In this document: one piece after another, positions 22,676-34,238 of the stretch
Layout: every line of letters starts with the position of its first letter
Numbering within the stretch: position 1 is the stretch's first letter
Source of the DNA: Sepioteuthis lessoniana
Taxonomy: Eukaryota; Mollusca; Cephalopoda; Myopsida; Loliginidae
Assembly (NCBI GenBank): GCA_963585895.1
Contig: OY757904.1
Location: 28,111,073 to 28,175,072, forward strand
DNA: 64,000 bases
Reading direction: 5' to 3'
Position numbers and translations under genes: made by a program
Notes under the pieces: model-generated
The model's database searches: none
Told to the model about the DNA's origin: nothing
Seen by the model: the letters and a program-made list of their open reading frames with translations, nothing else

Positions 22676-22879
22676 TTAAGATAAAACAAAACCGGTCACA
22701 TTAGGATTATAAATTTATTTCCATCCTGTTATGTATTTTTAATATAAACCAAAAACACGAAGAAAATTTAACAGGACTTCTTCAGATTTTATGAATAAAA
22801 TAAATGTTCATTTCTTAATGGTTTTCTTGTCCTAATAGAATTACTCCCAACTTTGATTTAACTGGACCGAATAATACCT
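22674..22879 (-). mobile_element. Penelope-like element, internal deletion derivative
   Basis: This copy of about 206 bp keeps both ends of the element at 43132-44107 but lacks the middle, including the GIY-YIG frame. On the minus strand it begins GGTATTATTCGGTCCAG, then AAGTTGGGAGTAATTC. It jumps to TCTGAAGAAGTCCTGTTA and TTTCTTCGTGT and ends AACAGGATGGAAATAAAT then TTATAATCCTAA and ACCGGT. (TA)n tracts flank both sides, as at the 43-kb copy. Confidence 0.75.
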
Positions 22880-23820
22880 ATATATATATATATATATATG
22901 AAGTATTTGGCGTTAAATAACCTAGTGTTTGATATGCTACGAAGCCAAACCAAACCAGATCAAAACCTAACCTTTAGGCATAAAATGTTCTACTTACCCT
23001 TAAAAATAGCCAGTCAGTAAACTACTCAATCAACCTAGGTAAAAATAGAGTATGTTTTATATTTTTTTACGATTGAAGAATCTTTGTAAAAGTCAAAGAT
23101 AAACCTTAACAGCTATGCAAATTGTTTTGTGTCAACCTAGGTTTATGATAAGGACAGAGAATAAAAACATTTTGATTTTGGCGGAATTTTATAAATCTAA
23201 TCATTGTTCTTTTTTTTAATACTATATGAATCCAAATACTTCGTTTCTAAGACATTTAAAATATCCTAGAGGGATTATACAAATTTATTCTTGAATTGAT
23301 AATATTCAAGTAAATACAGTTATGATGAGTTTGTACAACAAATATCTTAAAGACAAATATTTTGAATATTTACAAATAAACAGAAGTTTTTCGATGAATA
23401 ACATATTAAAACATCATTTAGGACAAAAAAATAAAATCCTCTGAGACAATTTCAATTTTGAAAAGCTTGGAATAAACGTAATAAAGAAGTAAACCTATGT
23501 ATATAATGTGAAGAATAAAGTATATTATACAGTTTAGTAATTAATTATTGCCCTCAGGATATAGCGCCCGGTTATTAGGATTAAGAATACGCTTACTATA
23601 TCCTCTTGACACAATAGTAAACTACATACAATTGTGAGGTTCCCATTCTGAAACACGAAGTAGTGTGTCGTATTCCTATATTGCCTTTACATCTGAAATC
23701 AATTTTACACAAAAATGTCAAATTGCTCACTTTGGGAATAATTATCATTCGATAGGACGGCTTAAAGCAATGTAACTATGTGCCTATTATATGCAATGGA
23801 TCATGTTTTTTTTTTTTCTT
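22880..23820. other. No recognisable feature
   Basis: Starts with a short (TA)n tract (to about 22900); the rest is AT-rich and unassigned. Confidence 0.5.
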
Positions 23821-23824
23821 TAAT

Positions 23825-23995
23825 GCTATATTAGCCGTGGTGGTTATTTAATGTCAAAGCCATTCTTGTAAAATACAGTAATACTATTTAACCAATACCA
23901 GGATAAGTGGCTTCATACCTCTCCAAAAAATACTAATTCTAAAGTGAACGTGGACATCAAATTCGCTTACTCGGTGGTGTACCATAACGGCACCG
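23825..23995 (-). mobile_element. Old SINE-2 copy
   Basis: Reverse-complement match to SINE-2: GGTTATTTAATGTCAAAGCC at the 3' end, then AGTGGCTTCATACCT and CTAAAGTGAACGT. The tRNA-like head is diverged or lost near 23990. Confidence 0.65.
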
Positions 23996-24039
23996 GATAG
24001 ACGGTTGTGACATATCGGTGTAAAAAGACATTTGCACCA

Positions 24040-24705
24040 CCACATGCTCAACCCTTTTAATGGCCGTATCGCTACGTCTATAGTAGTAGTCGGAACTTGT
24101 AACTCCGCCGTGGGAAAAGTTAACAAACAGGAAACTTTGTTTTAGTTCACTACACAAAGGTTTATTCACTACCACAATTTATAAGTAGTCGCCGGGAGAA
24201 CGAAAGTTAGTATGAAATCTAAGTCAACCGCTTTAGACGGACAAAAAGAATCAACCTCTCTAGAGAGAGCATAAACAGACCTTGAATGTTATTCTTGGGT
24301 TTCTGTTGTAGTTCTAACATGTTTGTCCACTTGTTCTGTCTTCATAGGGTCACCTCTAGCGTAAGGCCATTTTTCGGAGCCCGCTCCCAAAATGGGGCTC
24401 GTAACTTTTCGTCTCCTTACATCTTCATAGCTAGTGTTCAACAGTGTCTTTAACACGTTGCGTCGTCTACCAAACTCTCAAACTGAGATATCTCCTTCCT
24501 TCCGCGCGGTGTCATCGGGAGGAACATCCGCTTCTGCAGGTTCCAAACCTGGGCAGACGGTTTTGGACCTCCGATTTTTTCTATTCAATCTCAGCTAACA
24601 CAGTTATTCCCCCGTGAGCGGCAGACCTAAAACCAGCGCTTTTGTCTGGGTCACACAGAGGTCAACGGTTTGGTCCCATAGACTTATCGTCTTCTGTTTC
24701 GACCT

Positions 24706-24742
<37 letters not shown>

Positions 24743-24790
24743 ATCTCTCCCTCTCAAGAAGCTAGCTTCTCGTTTTCTTGGACCTACCAT
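24040..24790 (-). mobile_element. Repeat X copy 2, LTR-like
   Basis: Homologous to 16186-16838: CGCTACGTCTATAGTAG, TTTTAGTTCACTAC, AAGTCAACCGCTTTAGACGG and ACACAGAGGTCAACGG. An AATAAA on the minus strand lies near 24165. It contains a (CT)n tract at about 24712-24740. Probably a solo LTR of an unnamed family; the ends are not defined. Confidence 0.45.
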
Positions 24791-24845
24791 ATTTCGTTAC
24801 AGAGGCTGCTGTCCAGCACTTTATCAATCACGCCACGGGGACTTC
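24791..24845 (-). mobile_element. Possible SINE head fragment
   Basis: On the minus strand GTCCCCGTGGCGTGATTG resembles the A-box region of the SINE heads in this window. Only the head is present, so this is tentative. Confidence 0.3.
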
Positions 24846-25294
24846 TCTATTTTAATTAGATTGATACAATATAACTACGTGCAAATAAATGATAACAATA
24901 ATTATTGAAAAATTTTTAAAAATGGAACTTTGAAAACTCAAATCATGATTATAAACAAATGAATCGAAATTCCACGTTACCAACTGGTTAGAGTTTGATA
25001 AGCTATAGAATAAGCCAACCTCTATAATATAAGCACATATTTTGGATTTCACTTGTTTTCTTGAATATCTAAAAAAAACAATCTTGTAAAAAAAACAATG
25101 AGTAATCAAACTATTTGAATCTCTTTAGAGTAAGAAATGATTATTATTTTGAAATCACCTACGTTGGTTAAAATTTAAAAAAATTGAATTTTATAACTAA
25201 ATTTCACATTTCAAAATCTTCATTTTTCTTATTCATATTACTGGACATGGGAAATGATTATTCAGAAAATTTTAATACTTAAATAAAGAAGTTG
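24846..25294. other. No recognisable feature
   Basis: AT-rich DNA without assignable content. Confidence 0.5.
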
Positions 25295-25726
25295 ATTGAA
25301 TTACCATGACCAGAAAATCCTTCAAACACCTGCGTTCGATTACGGAACCACTGGATAGCTGTTTTGACCTTATTAAGTATCATCATCTATGTATACCATG
25401 ATATCCTCCACTGCAGATCGAATCAGCGACCACAGAACCGAAACTCTACCAACGAGCCACGCTCCACATCGCACACCAGCGATGCCAAATTAACGAGTCA
25501 CAGCCATTACGTGACCAGTTAACCTAATGCATCTTGTAAGTTACATCTGTACACTAACAATAGATACAGGATTGGAGATACGCCTGCATTTTGTGATTGC
25601 TGGTTCAATCTCCAGTGGAGGAGATGACGGTATACACTGCTCATGAGACCTTGTCGAAACAGTTTTCAGTGGTTCAGTATGTCATGCGCCAGAGTTTGCC
25701 AGATTTTCTGGTCATGGTAATTCAAT
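25295..25726. mobile_element. Inverted pair of SINE-5 copies, head to head
   Basis: Both ends are inverted copies of ATTGAATTACCATGACCAG followed by AAAATC. Homology continues inwards for about 150-190 bp on each side, including ACCACTG, CTGTTT and TCCTCCACTG blocks. The left arm on the minus strand has a tRNA-like head (GGCTCGTTGGTAGAG and GATTCGATCTGC). The right arm on the plus strand has a B-box-like GGTTCAATCTCC. The arms have diverged. They are either two SINEs with 3' ends pointing outwards or a fold-back element built from SINE sequence. Confidence 0.7.
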
Positions 25727-26595
25727 TTACAATATAATTCCTCTACATTAAAATATACATCGAAAGAAGTTGAGTTGCTAAAAAATAAATGAAAACATAA
25801 TCAAAGTTGATTCCAATAAGTTCCATTACAAATCATTTTTTCAAATTGCTCCAGCACGATTGGATGAATAATTGAGGTGTACTTATATTTAGATTCATAT
25901 CCTTGAATATTTTTACCTATATAAAAGCACAAATAGAATGCTAGGATCATTAAATTGTTGGTCCTTAATGGAGAATAAGCAGAAGGACCAAGTAAATCGG
26001 GTTAGTATAAAATGCTGGACTGTATAAAATGCAGTATTGGTCAAAATCTCTTATAATAAACATATTAAAAAGAATAGTACTAAAGGAAATCGAAACTATA
26101 AAAAAAGTTTTCAGTTCAGAAAATAAGTTATTTGAAGGAGAAAAAAGATCCTTAAAACAAGAATAATTGAAAATTTTTCATAATTTCGTTAGTATGAATA
26201 CAAAAAAATGCTTAACAGCTTCTCATTCTCTGAGCAGTAATTGGTTTTAAAGTATTCAATCAACGAGTTTTGGTATCTATAATTCATTCTATCTGTTATT
26301 AACTCCAAATAAGTTTCGTCCAACAAAATTTTCTATTTTGTAAAAGACATATGAAACAATTTGCCATGAAGAAAAATTAAGAATCGAAGAACCTCTTTAA
26401 TTTTTAGTTTTTTAAATGCTCTACTAGCCAGTACAGTTGGGTTTTTTTTTACATCAATTTCTCCTCCTCAAAGAGATATTCATGATGATACAAGTAAAGC
26501 ACCACAATGCTTATAAACTAAATGCTTATAGACTAAATGCAAGTCTTCTTGAGCCACACTAAAGGCAAATTAAACCGAAAAATATTTTTAAAAAC
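25727..26595. other. No recognisable feature
   Basis: AT-rich DNA; the left end of the Tc1 fossil may reach into the right part, but I could not place its terminal inverted repeat. Confidence 0.45.
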
Positions 26596-26599
26596 CTAC

Positions 26600-27400
26600 A
26601 AAACTCCTGAAACTTCTGATTCATCCAAATAACCGCGTTGGTCGCTATCACTGCTCTCAGATTCTCGGCATTTTCCCCCTAAAAACTGGAGTAGACTGAA
26701 GATAGTCCCTATAAAAGTTCTCAGACGTGAGCCATACTTGTGGGTTGTTTAGTTATGACTTTAAAGTCAAGTTCATCCTTGACCAGATCAAAGGGATTTA
26801 AGTTCGCTGATTGTGCCGGCCAAGACATCAGTTGAAGGATGTGCTTTTGCTCTTTACGTTTAATATACCACTGGCAGAGTTCAGTAGCATGCTTTGGGTC
26901 ATTGTCTTGCACGAGTACAAATCCTTGAGCCACAAGCGGTGTCCCAGATGCAAAAGTATACTGTGATAGACGGTCTGATTCAATATGGCCTTCACCTGGT
27001 GTAAATCACCGACTTTGCCATTGGCCCAAACACCCCACACCTTAACAGAGACTCCTCCATGCTTTACTTTTGGTGTGATAAAGGGGTTTGCAGCTCTTTT
27101 ACAAAATCTTCGACGAAGGTAGACCCTCCTACTTAACCCAAAGATTTGGAACTTTGAGTCATCAGTCAAAAGGATTTTATTCCCCGTCCTTCTTGTCCAC
27201 TGCCCATGCGCCTTGGCAAACTGGAACCTTTTCATATCGTTTCGCTTCTTCAACGGCAATTCTGCCACATAGGCCAGCTTCAGAGAGTCTTTTTTCTCAC
27301 AGTGAATGTTGACACATTTTTTTCACAACAGAGTTTAGTTGTGCACTGATGTTTTGAGCCGTCAGCCTTCTGTCACGCAAGCAGGTGATTCTGGTGAATT
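26600..27400 (-). pseudogene. Tc1-like DNA transposon transposase fossil
   Basis: Read on the minus strand this is a Tc1/mariner-superfamily transposase that would cut and paste the element at TA sites. The frame 27268-26828 has KRFQFAKAHGQWTRR and ILLTDDSKFQIFG (first catalytic D), then VYLRRRFCKRAANPFITPK and VKHGGVSVKVWG. After a frameshift near 26930, the frame 26933-26721 has VLVQDNDPKHATELC (second D) and MSWPAQSANLNPFDLVKDE (region of the third acidic residue). Decayed C-terminal sequence continues to about 26600. Upstream, around 27300-27270, RLSEAGL-type sequence marks the linker to the DNA-binding region. A GAGGGTGCCCAAATAC motif at about 27669 resembles the outer part of Tc1 ends, so the element may reach about 27700. 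Not functional. Confidence 0.85.
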
Positions 27401-27820
27401 TTTCCTCTTCATAGTAGTTTCTAACTATCAGTTATTCAACACAATATATTCTTATGTGAGTTCAAGTGGTGATATGATGAAACTTTTGGAAAACATTTTA
27501 TACATGCTCAGCACTAAAGAAGAAAAACGTCTTTAAATCAATTTTTCAAAAGATATGTGGTTATACTTATGTCAAAGTTAATGAAGAAGACTTGTATTTT
27601 GTATAATTAATAAAAACATTGTGGGGCTTAAGTTATTTTATTAGAAATAAAATTTATGATGAAAAAAATGAGGGTGCCCAAATACTATTGCGTGTGCGCA
27701 CACAAATACTTGCCAGCTGAACAGGATAAAAGCTGAATAAATTATTCACTTACCAGCTGTTAGCATTATAACAAAAAAATATTGTGCTTAGATGGATGCA
27801 GTCATTATATTAAGCATATA
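27401..27820. other. Probable 5' flank of the Tc1 fossil
   Basis: Apart from the Tc1-end-like motif at about 27669-27700, I see nothing assignable. Confidence 0.4.
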
Positions 27821-27985
27821 TTTACTCATCCATCGAAAGGCTGTTTAGTTGTATCACAACTCTTCAGTGGAGCTAGACACACGCGATTCGCTAAGATGGG
27901 ATCGAAACCTGGTTACCTTAAACGCCAACTAGAGATTCTACCACATAGCTACAAGGAAACTAGCGTAACGAAGGAATTTTAAAAG
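27821..27985 (-). mobile_element. SINE-4 copy
   Basis: Reverse-complement match to 52766-52912: CACAACTCTTCAGTGGAGC, TAGACACACGCG and a B-box region in GGGATCGAAACCTGG. The tRNA-like head is at the right. No target duplication identified. Confidence 0.7.
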
Positions 27986-28247
27986 CTTATGTATCACATT
28001 TTGTTTTGTTTACATAGATCAGCTTAATAGCTACCGAGAACTCAATTCATTCGAAGAGCATTGCCTTACGCGAGTGGCAGCTGTTACTTCCTTCGCTAGA
28101 GAGTTTAATTCCATGAAGGTGAGGACCATATATTGTCATCCACAGACAGACTGTTTCGTTGTATATATTGTTTCATTAGAAGATCGTATTTTTTTTTCAA
28201 ATGAAACGTTTCCTTTATTTGAAAGCAAGAAATCATCCGATAAAGCA
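27986..28247. other. Mostly unassigned, with a SINE-4 3' end
   Basis: A short piece at about 28128-28163 (TCATCCACAGACAGACTGTT) is the 3' end of SINE-4 on the minus strand. Nothing else is recognisable. Confidence 0.55.
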
Positions 28248-28279
28248 CACACACGCACATACACATTAGCACACACACG

Positions 28280-28354
<75 letters not shown>
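28248..28354. repeat. (CA)n(TA)n microsatellite
   Basis: Imperfect then pure (CA)n to about 28328, passing into (TA)n to about 28354. Confidence 0.95.
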
Positions 28355-28599
28355 GGAGATTCTATTTTTGACAATACACAAAACTTTTTAAAAAATGATA
28401 ATATGAAAGCTGAGATAAACATTTCATTATCTGATTTATACCCACCTAGTCGTGAACGCATGAACACATACACACGCTTACACGGATTTATATCCATCAG
28501 TGTGTATTGTTGTTGGGTATTCATAATACATCAATAAAAGTATGCCACAACTCATCTTTTCACTTTCCTTATTAAAAGTTGCATGTATTGGCAATTTTC

Positions 28600-28655
<56 letters not shown>

Positions 28656-29504
28656 GATTTTTTTTATTTAATCTAATATATAATTGTAACCTTTTGATAA
28701 GAAAAGTTTTATAACATCTCCATATTCTGATATTTATTAGTAATTGTCTCTTTATAACTTTTCAGCTGTATATATAATAAAGAGTTTGTTCTAAAATTGA
28801 TATCACTTCCGTATATTAATGCTCCTAATATGAAGCTACTGCCTAAAAGATATATTTACGTTCAAACCAGGTAGTTTCCCTGCGTCTGTGTGTATGAAAA
28901 CTGATATATGAAGAACGTATTAAATGAATTAGAAATAAATATTGCAATAAATAATCCCAAGTGGCAACCTGTACCAGCATTCACACCTATAAAGCACGTC
29001 ACTTAGGATGGCACTTCTTTTGGTGAAGGTTACCGAACTTACATTACACAACATATTCCTATTCATTAAAATATATTCCAGCCGATGAAGTCTGCATTCC
29101 AGTTCGGTATAAACAATCTAGAGAACGGCCAATATTGATCTAGCCATGTGTGAAAATGTGCCAAGATAGAGAGTCGGTCCATCTCAAAGTTTACGAAACC
29201 CCAGATTTATCTTGGAAGCGATCTGACAGGTAAAGGATGAAGAAATCGCTTCCTTGTGTTAAAAGGGAATCTAACCGTAGAAGGATAGGCGTTGTCGACA
29301 AGAAGAGGTCAGAGGGTGTCATCTAACATATGTCTTCTATTCAACTCTTGTAAGTCACTAGAAATTGAGCATCACGTTCTGTGGCTATAACTAGGGACTG
29401 AAAGGTTTCTCTCAAGAGTCAGTTTTTTTTTCTAAAACAATTATTACTGTTTTCTTTACTCAACTTTTCTTTATTTACACGTATAAAAAAACACATATTT
29501 TCAA

Positions 29505-29507
<3 letters not shown>
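28355..29507. other. No gene; contains one (TA)n tract
   Basis: (TA)n at about 28602-28653. The stretch 28900-29450 has more balanced base composition but shows no ORF or known repeat. Confidence 0.5.

Positions 29508-29548
<41 letters not shown>
29508..29548. repeat. (TA)n tract
   Basis: Pure TA tract of about 40 bp. Confidence 0.95.
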
Positions 29549-29551
<3 letters not shown>

Positions 29552-30089
29552 TGGCGACTCTAGCCTATTTTTGCTACTCGTGCCCCCTTCCCCCACTCTC
29601 TGTCAACTTCAGTTCCCAACCCGTGGTCCGTGGACCCAAAGTAAGTCATCATAGTTGCTATTGCGTGATTCTCCATTGTATAACACAGATTGACTAACGT
29701 ACCTTGCATGGTGGTTTTTTGGTAAACAATCAAGATACTATATAATTTGTAGTCTTGTTAATACAGTAGATAAGATAATTTTTTTTCCTTTCAAAAGTAT
29801 AGAAGAAAAGAGAAGATGTTCATTACTATGGCGAGAAAAATATGTTTATTAGAATAAAGAAACTGATGACAATATACTCAGACACAGCTAGTAGTTTCAA
29901 TTTCGCTTAAAATAAAGATTATTTGTTGAAAATGTATTCAAATAAACAAATTTTAGTTATAGAATGTAATATATGCAACATTCATTAAAGAAATAGAGAT
30001 CTGTTAGTGAAAAAACGAATTAAAACACGCCGTTTAACCAACATTTACCATAGCGATGATGATGTCGTCGGCAACGGCTATAATCTGCT

Positions 30090-30145
<56 letters not shown>

Positions 30146-30965
30146 CAAGACAGGCGTCAGCAGTCACACTGTGCTAATTTTTTTGAGCACGGTATTCTGT
30201 CTTGCTTTTGCCATTGGCTACAGCCGAAAGCGAGATTTCTCTAACATTACTGTTATTAAAAGGGTCTTGTGCTTGGCACGGATTAAGCGTGTTCAACATT
30301 ATAGCCGATTTTATGGGATATTCAATTGATCTGACGGTGGCCGGACAAAGACCATCCGTTCAAAACAGCATCGTTGTATTATTTCCAGATATATTTATGA
30401 ACTTTTGGCTACTTAGTTATCGAAATTTGAATAGATACGTAATTTAATTGAGATCAGACTAAGTATGTTTGCTTGAAATTAATGGATCATTTTTAATCCA
30501 TATACATAGCAACATTAGCTAAAGAAATTTAAGCACATCAGTTCTGGATTCAAAATTAATTCTAATAAGTTTAAGTAGTTTATTTTTATGTGGAGCGCTT
30601 TGAGAATTTGAAAATTTTGCTGGTTATTTTGTTGTTCTCATATTGTTCTGTTTTCGTTAAGAATTTTCTTAAATTCACTTTTATGACAGAAATTATTTTT
30701 TTAGATGCAGTGGTATTGAACTGGTGTTAACAATAATCCCCCCTCGATTAGGGTTCTGCAAAATACAAACGTTTGATAGCAATATAAATGTCTTTTACGT
30801 GATTGTATTTCTGAAAACAATTTATACGTTGGTTTAACCTCATCTACCCTATTGAGACGATTCATTATGCATTTCGCAGACACTAATTCAATAGCCCAGC
30901 TCCTGAAAATATCCCTGCCTATTTATGGAACAAAATTTTACAATAAACTCTACAACAAGAAACCA
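29549..30965. other. No gene; contains one (CT)n tract
   Basis: (CT)n of about 48 bp at 30093-30141. CAGTGGCGACTCTAGCC at 29550 and GGTCCGTGGACCC near 29623 faintly resemble ends of hAT-like transposons, but no partner end was found. Confidence 0.45.
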
Positions 30966-30966
30966 G

Positions 30967-31028
<62 letters not shown>
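30966..31028. repeat. (TA)n(TG)n microsatellite
   Basis: TA tract passing directly into a TG tract. Confidence 0.95.
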
Positions 31029-31029
<1 letters not shown>

Positions 31030-31528
31030 CATATATAGTTGGGATAGGGCAAACACGCAATCTATAGCGTTGGATGAGTACGCTAAACAAATTTCTATGT
31101 ATTGACTCTAGCTCTAATATTGAGAACCCTTTGTGGATATAACAAACTACGTAATAAATAAATATAAGTTCGTGTGGATGTGCGTATGATCGAGTGTGTG
31201 ATTATGATCAAACATGAAAGAAACCTGAAGGAATTCAGAGTAATATTTTTTTATGATAATCGAATTATTTGCTAACGTTAAATTTTTCGCTTTTTTTTTT
31301 TTTACATTAAACCTTAATCAGGGCATTTAAATATGTGCTGTTTTATCTTGTGAATATAATTGTAATTAAAATATTTATTGTTTAAAAAATGACAAAAATT
31401 GAGAAAGTTTTGAAGTTTCTGTATTCTTTGGTGTCGTTCTCTTTGAAAACTGTATGGTGTATTCAGCATTCGAAATCTAATCTTTTTAAACGCAATGGTT
31501 TTCATTTAAACACACACACACACACACG

Positions 31529-31580
<52 letters not shown>

Positions 31581-32280
31581 ACAAAACTATTTGAAATAAA
31601 GGATATTTTGTACATTTTTAGCTCTGGTTTAATTAAATGAGAAGTTAAGTTGAAACTTTTGGAGCTTATTTTACTTGAATCATAGTAAGAAATGGCGTTA
31701 GATTTAACAATCTTTTACATTTTTTTTATTATGTATATAAATAGCCGTTTTGCAATATTTAAAGTTGAGATTAGTTTCTAAGTTTTGTCTGAGCATACCA
31801 TGATTTATACTTCCTTTTATCAAGTCCTTCTTGTAATCCTAAAATCTTCTTTGAAGATTACAAGATATTTTACCCACATATTCTATAAATATGTAAAGGT
31901 AGTATGATTAAATTGTTCACTAAATTAAGCAAAAATGAAAATGACGCTGACATCTCACTTTATTTGATATATTTTCCAATATTACGCGAGCATATCTAGA
32001 AGTATTATTGATTAGATTTATTCAAAAAATGGCCATCGGCTTTAATCATAGTTTCCAAACGACATCAGAATATCCAGCAAGCCTTCTGAGAGTCTCCTAG
32101 TTTAAATAGGTAAATTCTGTCATTGTCTTTACCTTCGATTCGTCTTTGGTGTTGCACAGAGTTTTGTTGGAGTCTTCCTCAGCCATAAAACATACGTAAA
32201 AATCAAGGGAATTATTGAAAGTATGTTTCTTCTGATCTTGATATACTAATATGCTGGCTGATAAAACGAAAAGAATGTGC

Positions 32281-32282
<2 letters not shown>
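31029..32282. other. No gene; contains one (CA)n tract
   Basis: (CA)n with interruptions at about 31510-31570. The remainder is AT-rich and unassigned. Confidence 0.5.

Positions 32283-32343
<61 letters not shown>
32283..32343. repeat. (GA)n microsatellite
   Basis: Pure GA tract of about 60 bp. Confidence 0.95.
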
Positions 32344-32348
<5 letters not shown>

Positions 32349-32389
32349 TGGAATGAGATAAAATACTAAATAGAAAATCAAACGATCAA

Positions 32390-34238
32390 ATCCAGTACAA
32401 CTTTAATCTTAACACGAAAGGAGAGAAAAACGTAGGATTAATAAAATAAATCATGAGTTAAAAGAACATTACATTAGCATCCGTTAGCAACCCAGACTGA
32501 AAAAGAGCTAAGGTAGAGACAGAAAAAATAAGTAAATTATTGAAGCATATATCAACGGACAAGATCACCGAATTGAACACGTTAATCTATGCATAAGCAA
32601 AACTAGACAGAGATAAAAGAGGATTCCGCTAAAGGAATACAAAACCAGAGTAGGAAATGCGGATATAAGGACAAATAAAGGAAATTTGACAACAAATATT
32701 AATGAAGATAAAAAGCACAGAAACCTAACGAATTTTTTTTAATCTTAAAAATGCAACCGCAGACATGTCTGAGAATAGTGCAGTGAGGTGAATCGAAAGA
32801 TATTTGTGAAAGAAGGGAGACTCAAAAACCAAACAAACAAAACATGACATTCCAAAATTGCAAAAAAAAAAAAACCCAAAAAAAAAAAAAAAAAACGATT
32901 CCATCCTCAAGTTAGTGGCGAGGGCACGATGAAAATTAAACCGGAATCAAAAGAAACAAAACAATTTTGTCATAAAGTATGGAAACGGAAAATAAATAAC
33001 GAAAATGTTGAATGAATGAATAACATAAAGAGAATTAAAACTTCAAGAATGGTCCGAGGTAAATATACAGCTTGTCTCACTAAGAGAAACATTCAAGAAA
33101 GTACCGAATCGGAAAACAACAGGCATCGATGGCTTACATGGATTATGGTTTCGAAAATTCACGTCCATGCACAACAGACTGATCTGGCAACTAAAAAAAA
33201 TACCTACTAGAGTCAAGCGTACAAAAATTGATGACGATTGGGGAAAATTACCTTAATTCAGAAGGAATAAAACAAAAGGAACTATTCTCAGGAACTGTAG
33301 ACTAATAACATGTTTACCGATGATGTGGAAAACCATAACTGCACTGATAAGAGAAAAAAAAATTACCTTCTTGCATGTCCCGTACGATTTCTGTAAGACC
33401 AAAAATGATACCACAGGAAAATATGGGAAAAAAGTCCAACAATATTGTGACCAACAAACCCTCAAGAAAGACAAAATGAGGTGGAAAATGTAGCCATAGA
33501 ATGTATTATTAATAAAAAAAAATGTCCTAAGATATGGTTGCACCAAACGGGATAATAGAACGTTTTAAAATTTACTGAATATTTGACAAGTCATGAAGTT
33601 TATGAAGTTTATCTCGAATGTCAAATAAATCTGATGGGTGTAATTGACAGTGAGAAGTCAAACCCTTACAGAGGAATATATTCAAAGGTATATTCAAGGG
33701 AGACTTGTTTTTACCATTGATATTGGTTATTGTAACGATGCTACATAATTACGTACCAAGGAAAATTAACGGGGTTTTTTGACAAATTTACAAAATCACC
33801 GGAAAATATTAATCATTTCATGTATGTGTTGTAACCTAGCAAAAGGTCACTGAATGAGAAATAACGATAACAGAGGTTGAAAAGGAAATGGGAATCTTTA
33901 AAACATTAACAATGTACAATACTCCCCAGTGGCGTGAAAAGGAAACCCACTGTTTGCTGTGAGCAACTTAGTCAGCTTATTACTCCCTCTTACAATAGTG
34001 CCAAACGTATTCATAAGGTTTGGACATATCCATTAGTGTTCATTGATATGGTATATAACAATAAGGATTATTATTAATCAAAAGATACGATGAATTTTAG
34101 GTTCCGGCGAATCACATAGTGAAAATAAATGAAAAAAAAAAAGATCGACAAATACTTAGACTTAGCCTGAGAACTAAAAAAAATCCGTGGAACATGATAA
34201 TGATTGCGATAACATATGTAATTAGTGTTATGGTGACC
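32390..34238 (+). mobile_element. R2/R4/Dong-like LINE copy p1, 5' part, before an inserted LTR-like element
   Basis: Plus-strand fossil of the same LINE family as c1-c4. An RT-core remnant near 33100-33330 reads TTGIDGLHGLW, with later PMMWKT-like sequence. The endonuclease region near 34100-34190 reads VPANHIVKINEKKK and KYLDLA. The 5' part (32390-33000) is A-rich and only loosely matches the family's lysine-rich N-terminal region. There are many stops. Homology breaks at about 34239 and resumes at about 35791. Confidence 0.65.

Noticed and set aside
29550-29640. hAT transposon end (CAGTGGCG-type)
   Set aside because: Only one possible end, no partner end and no 8-bp duplication found.
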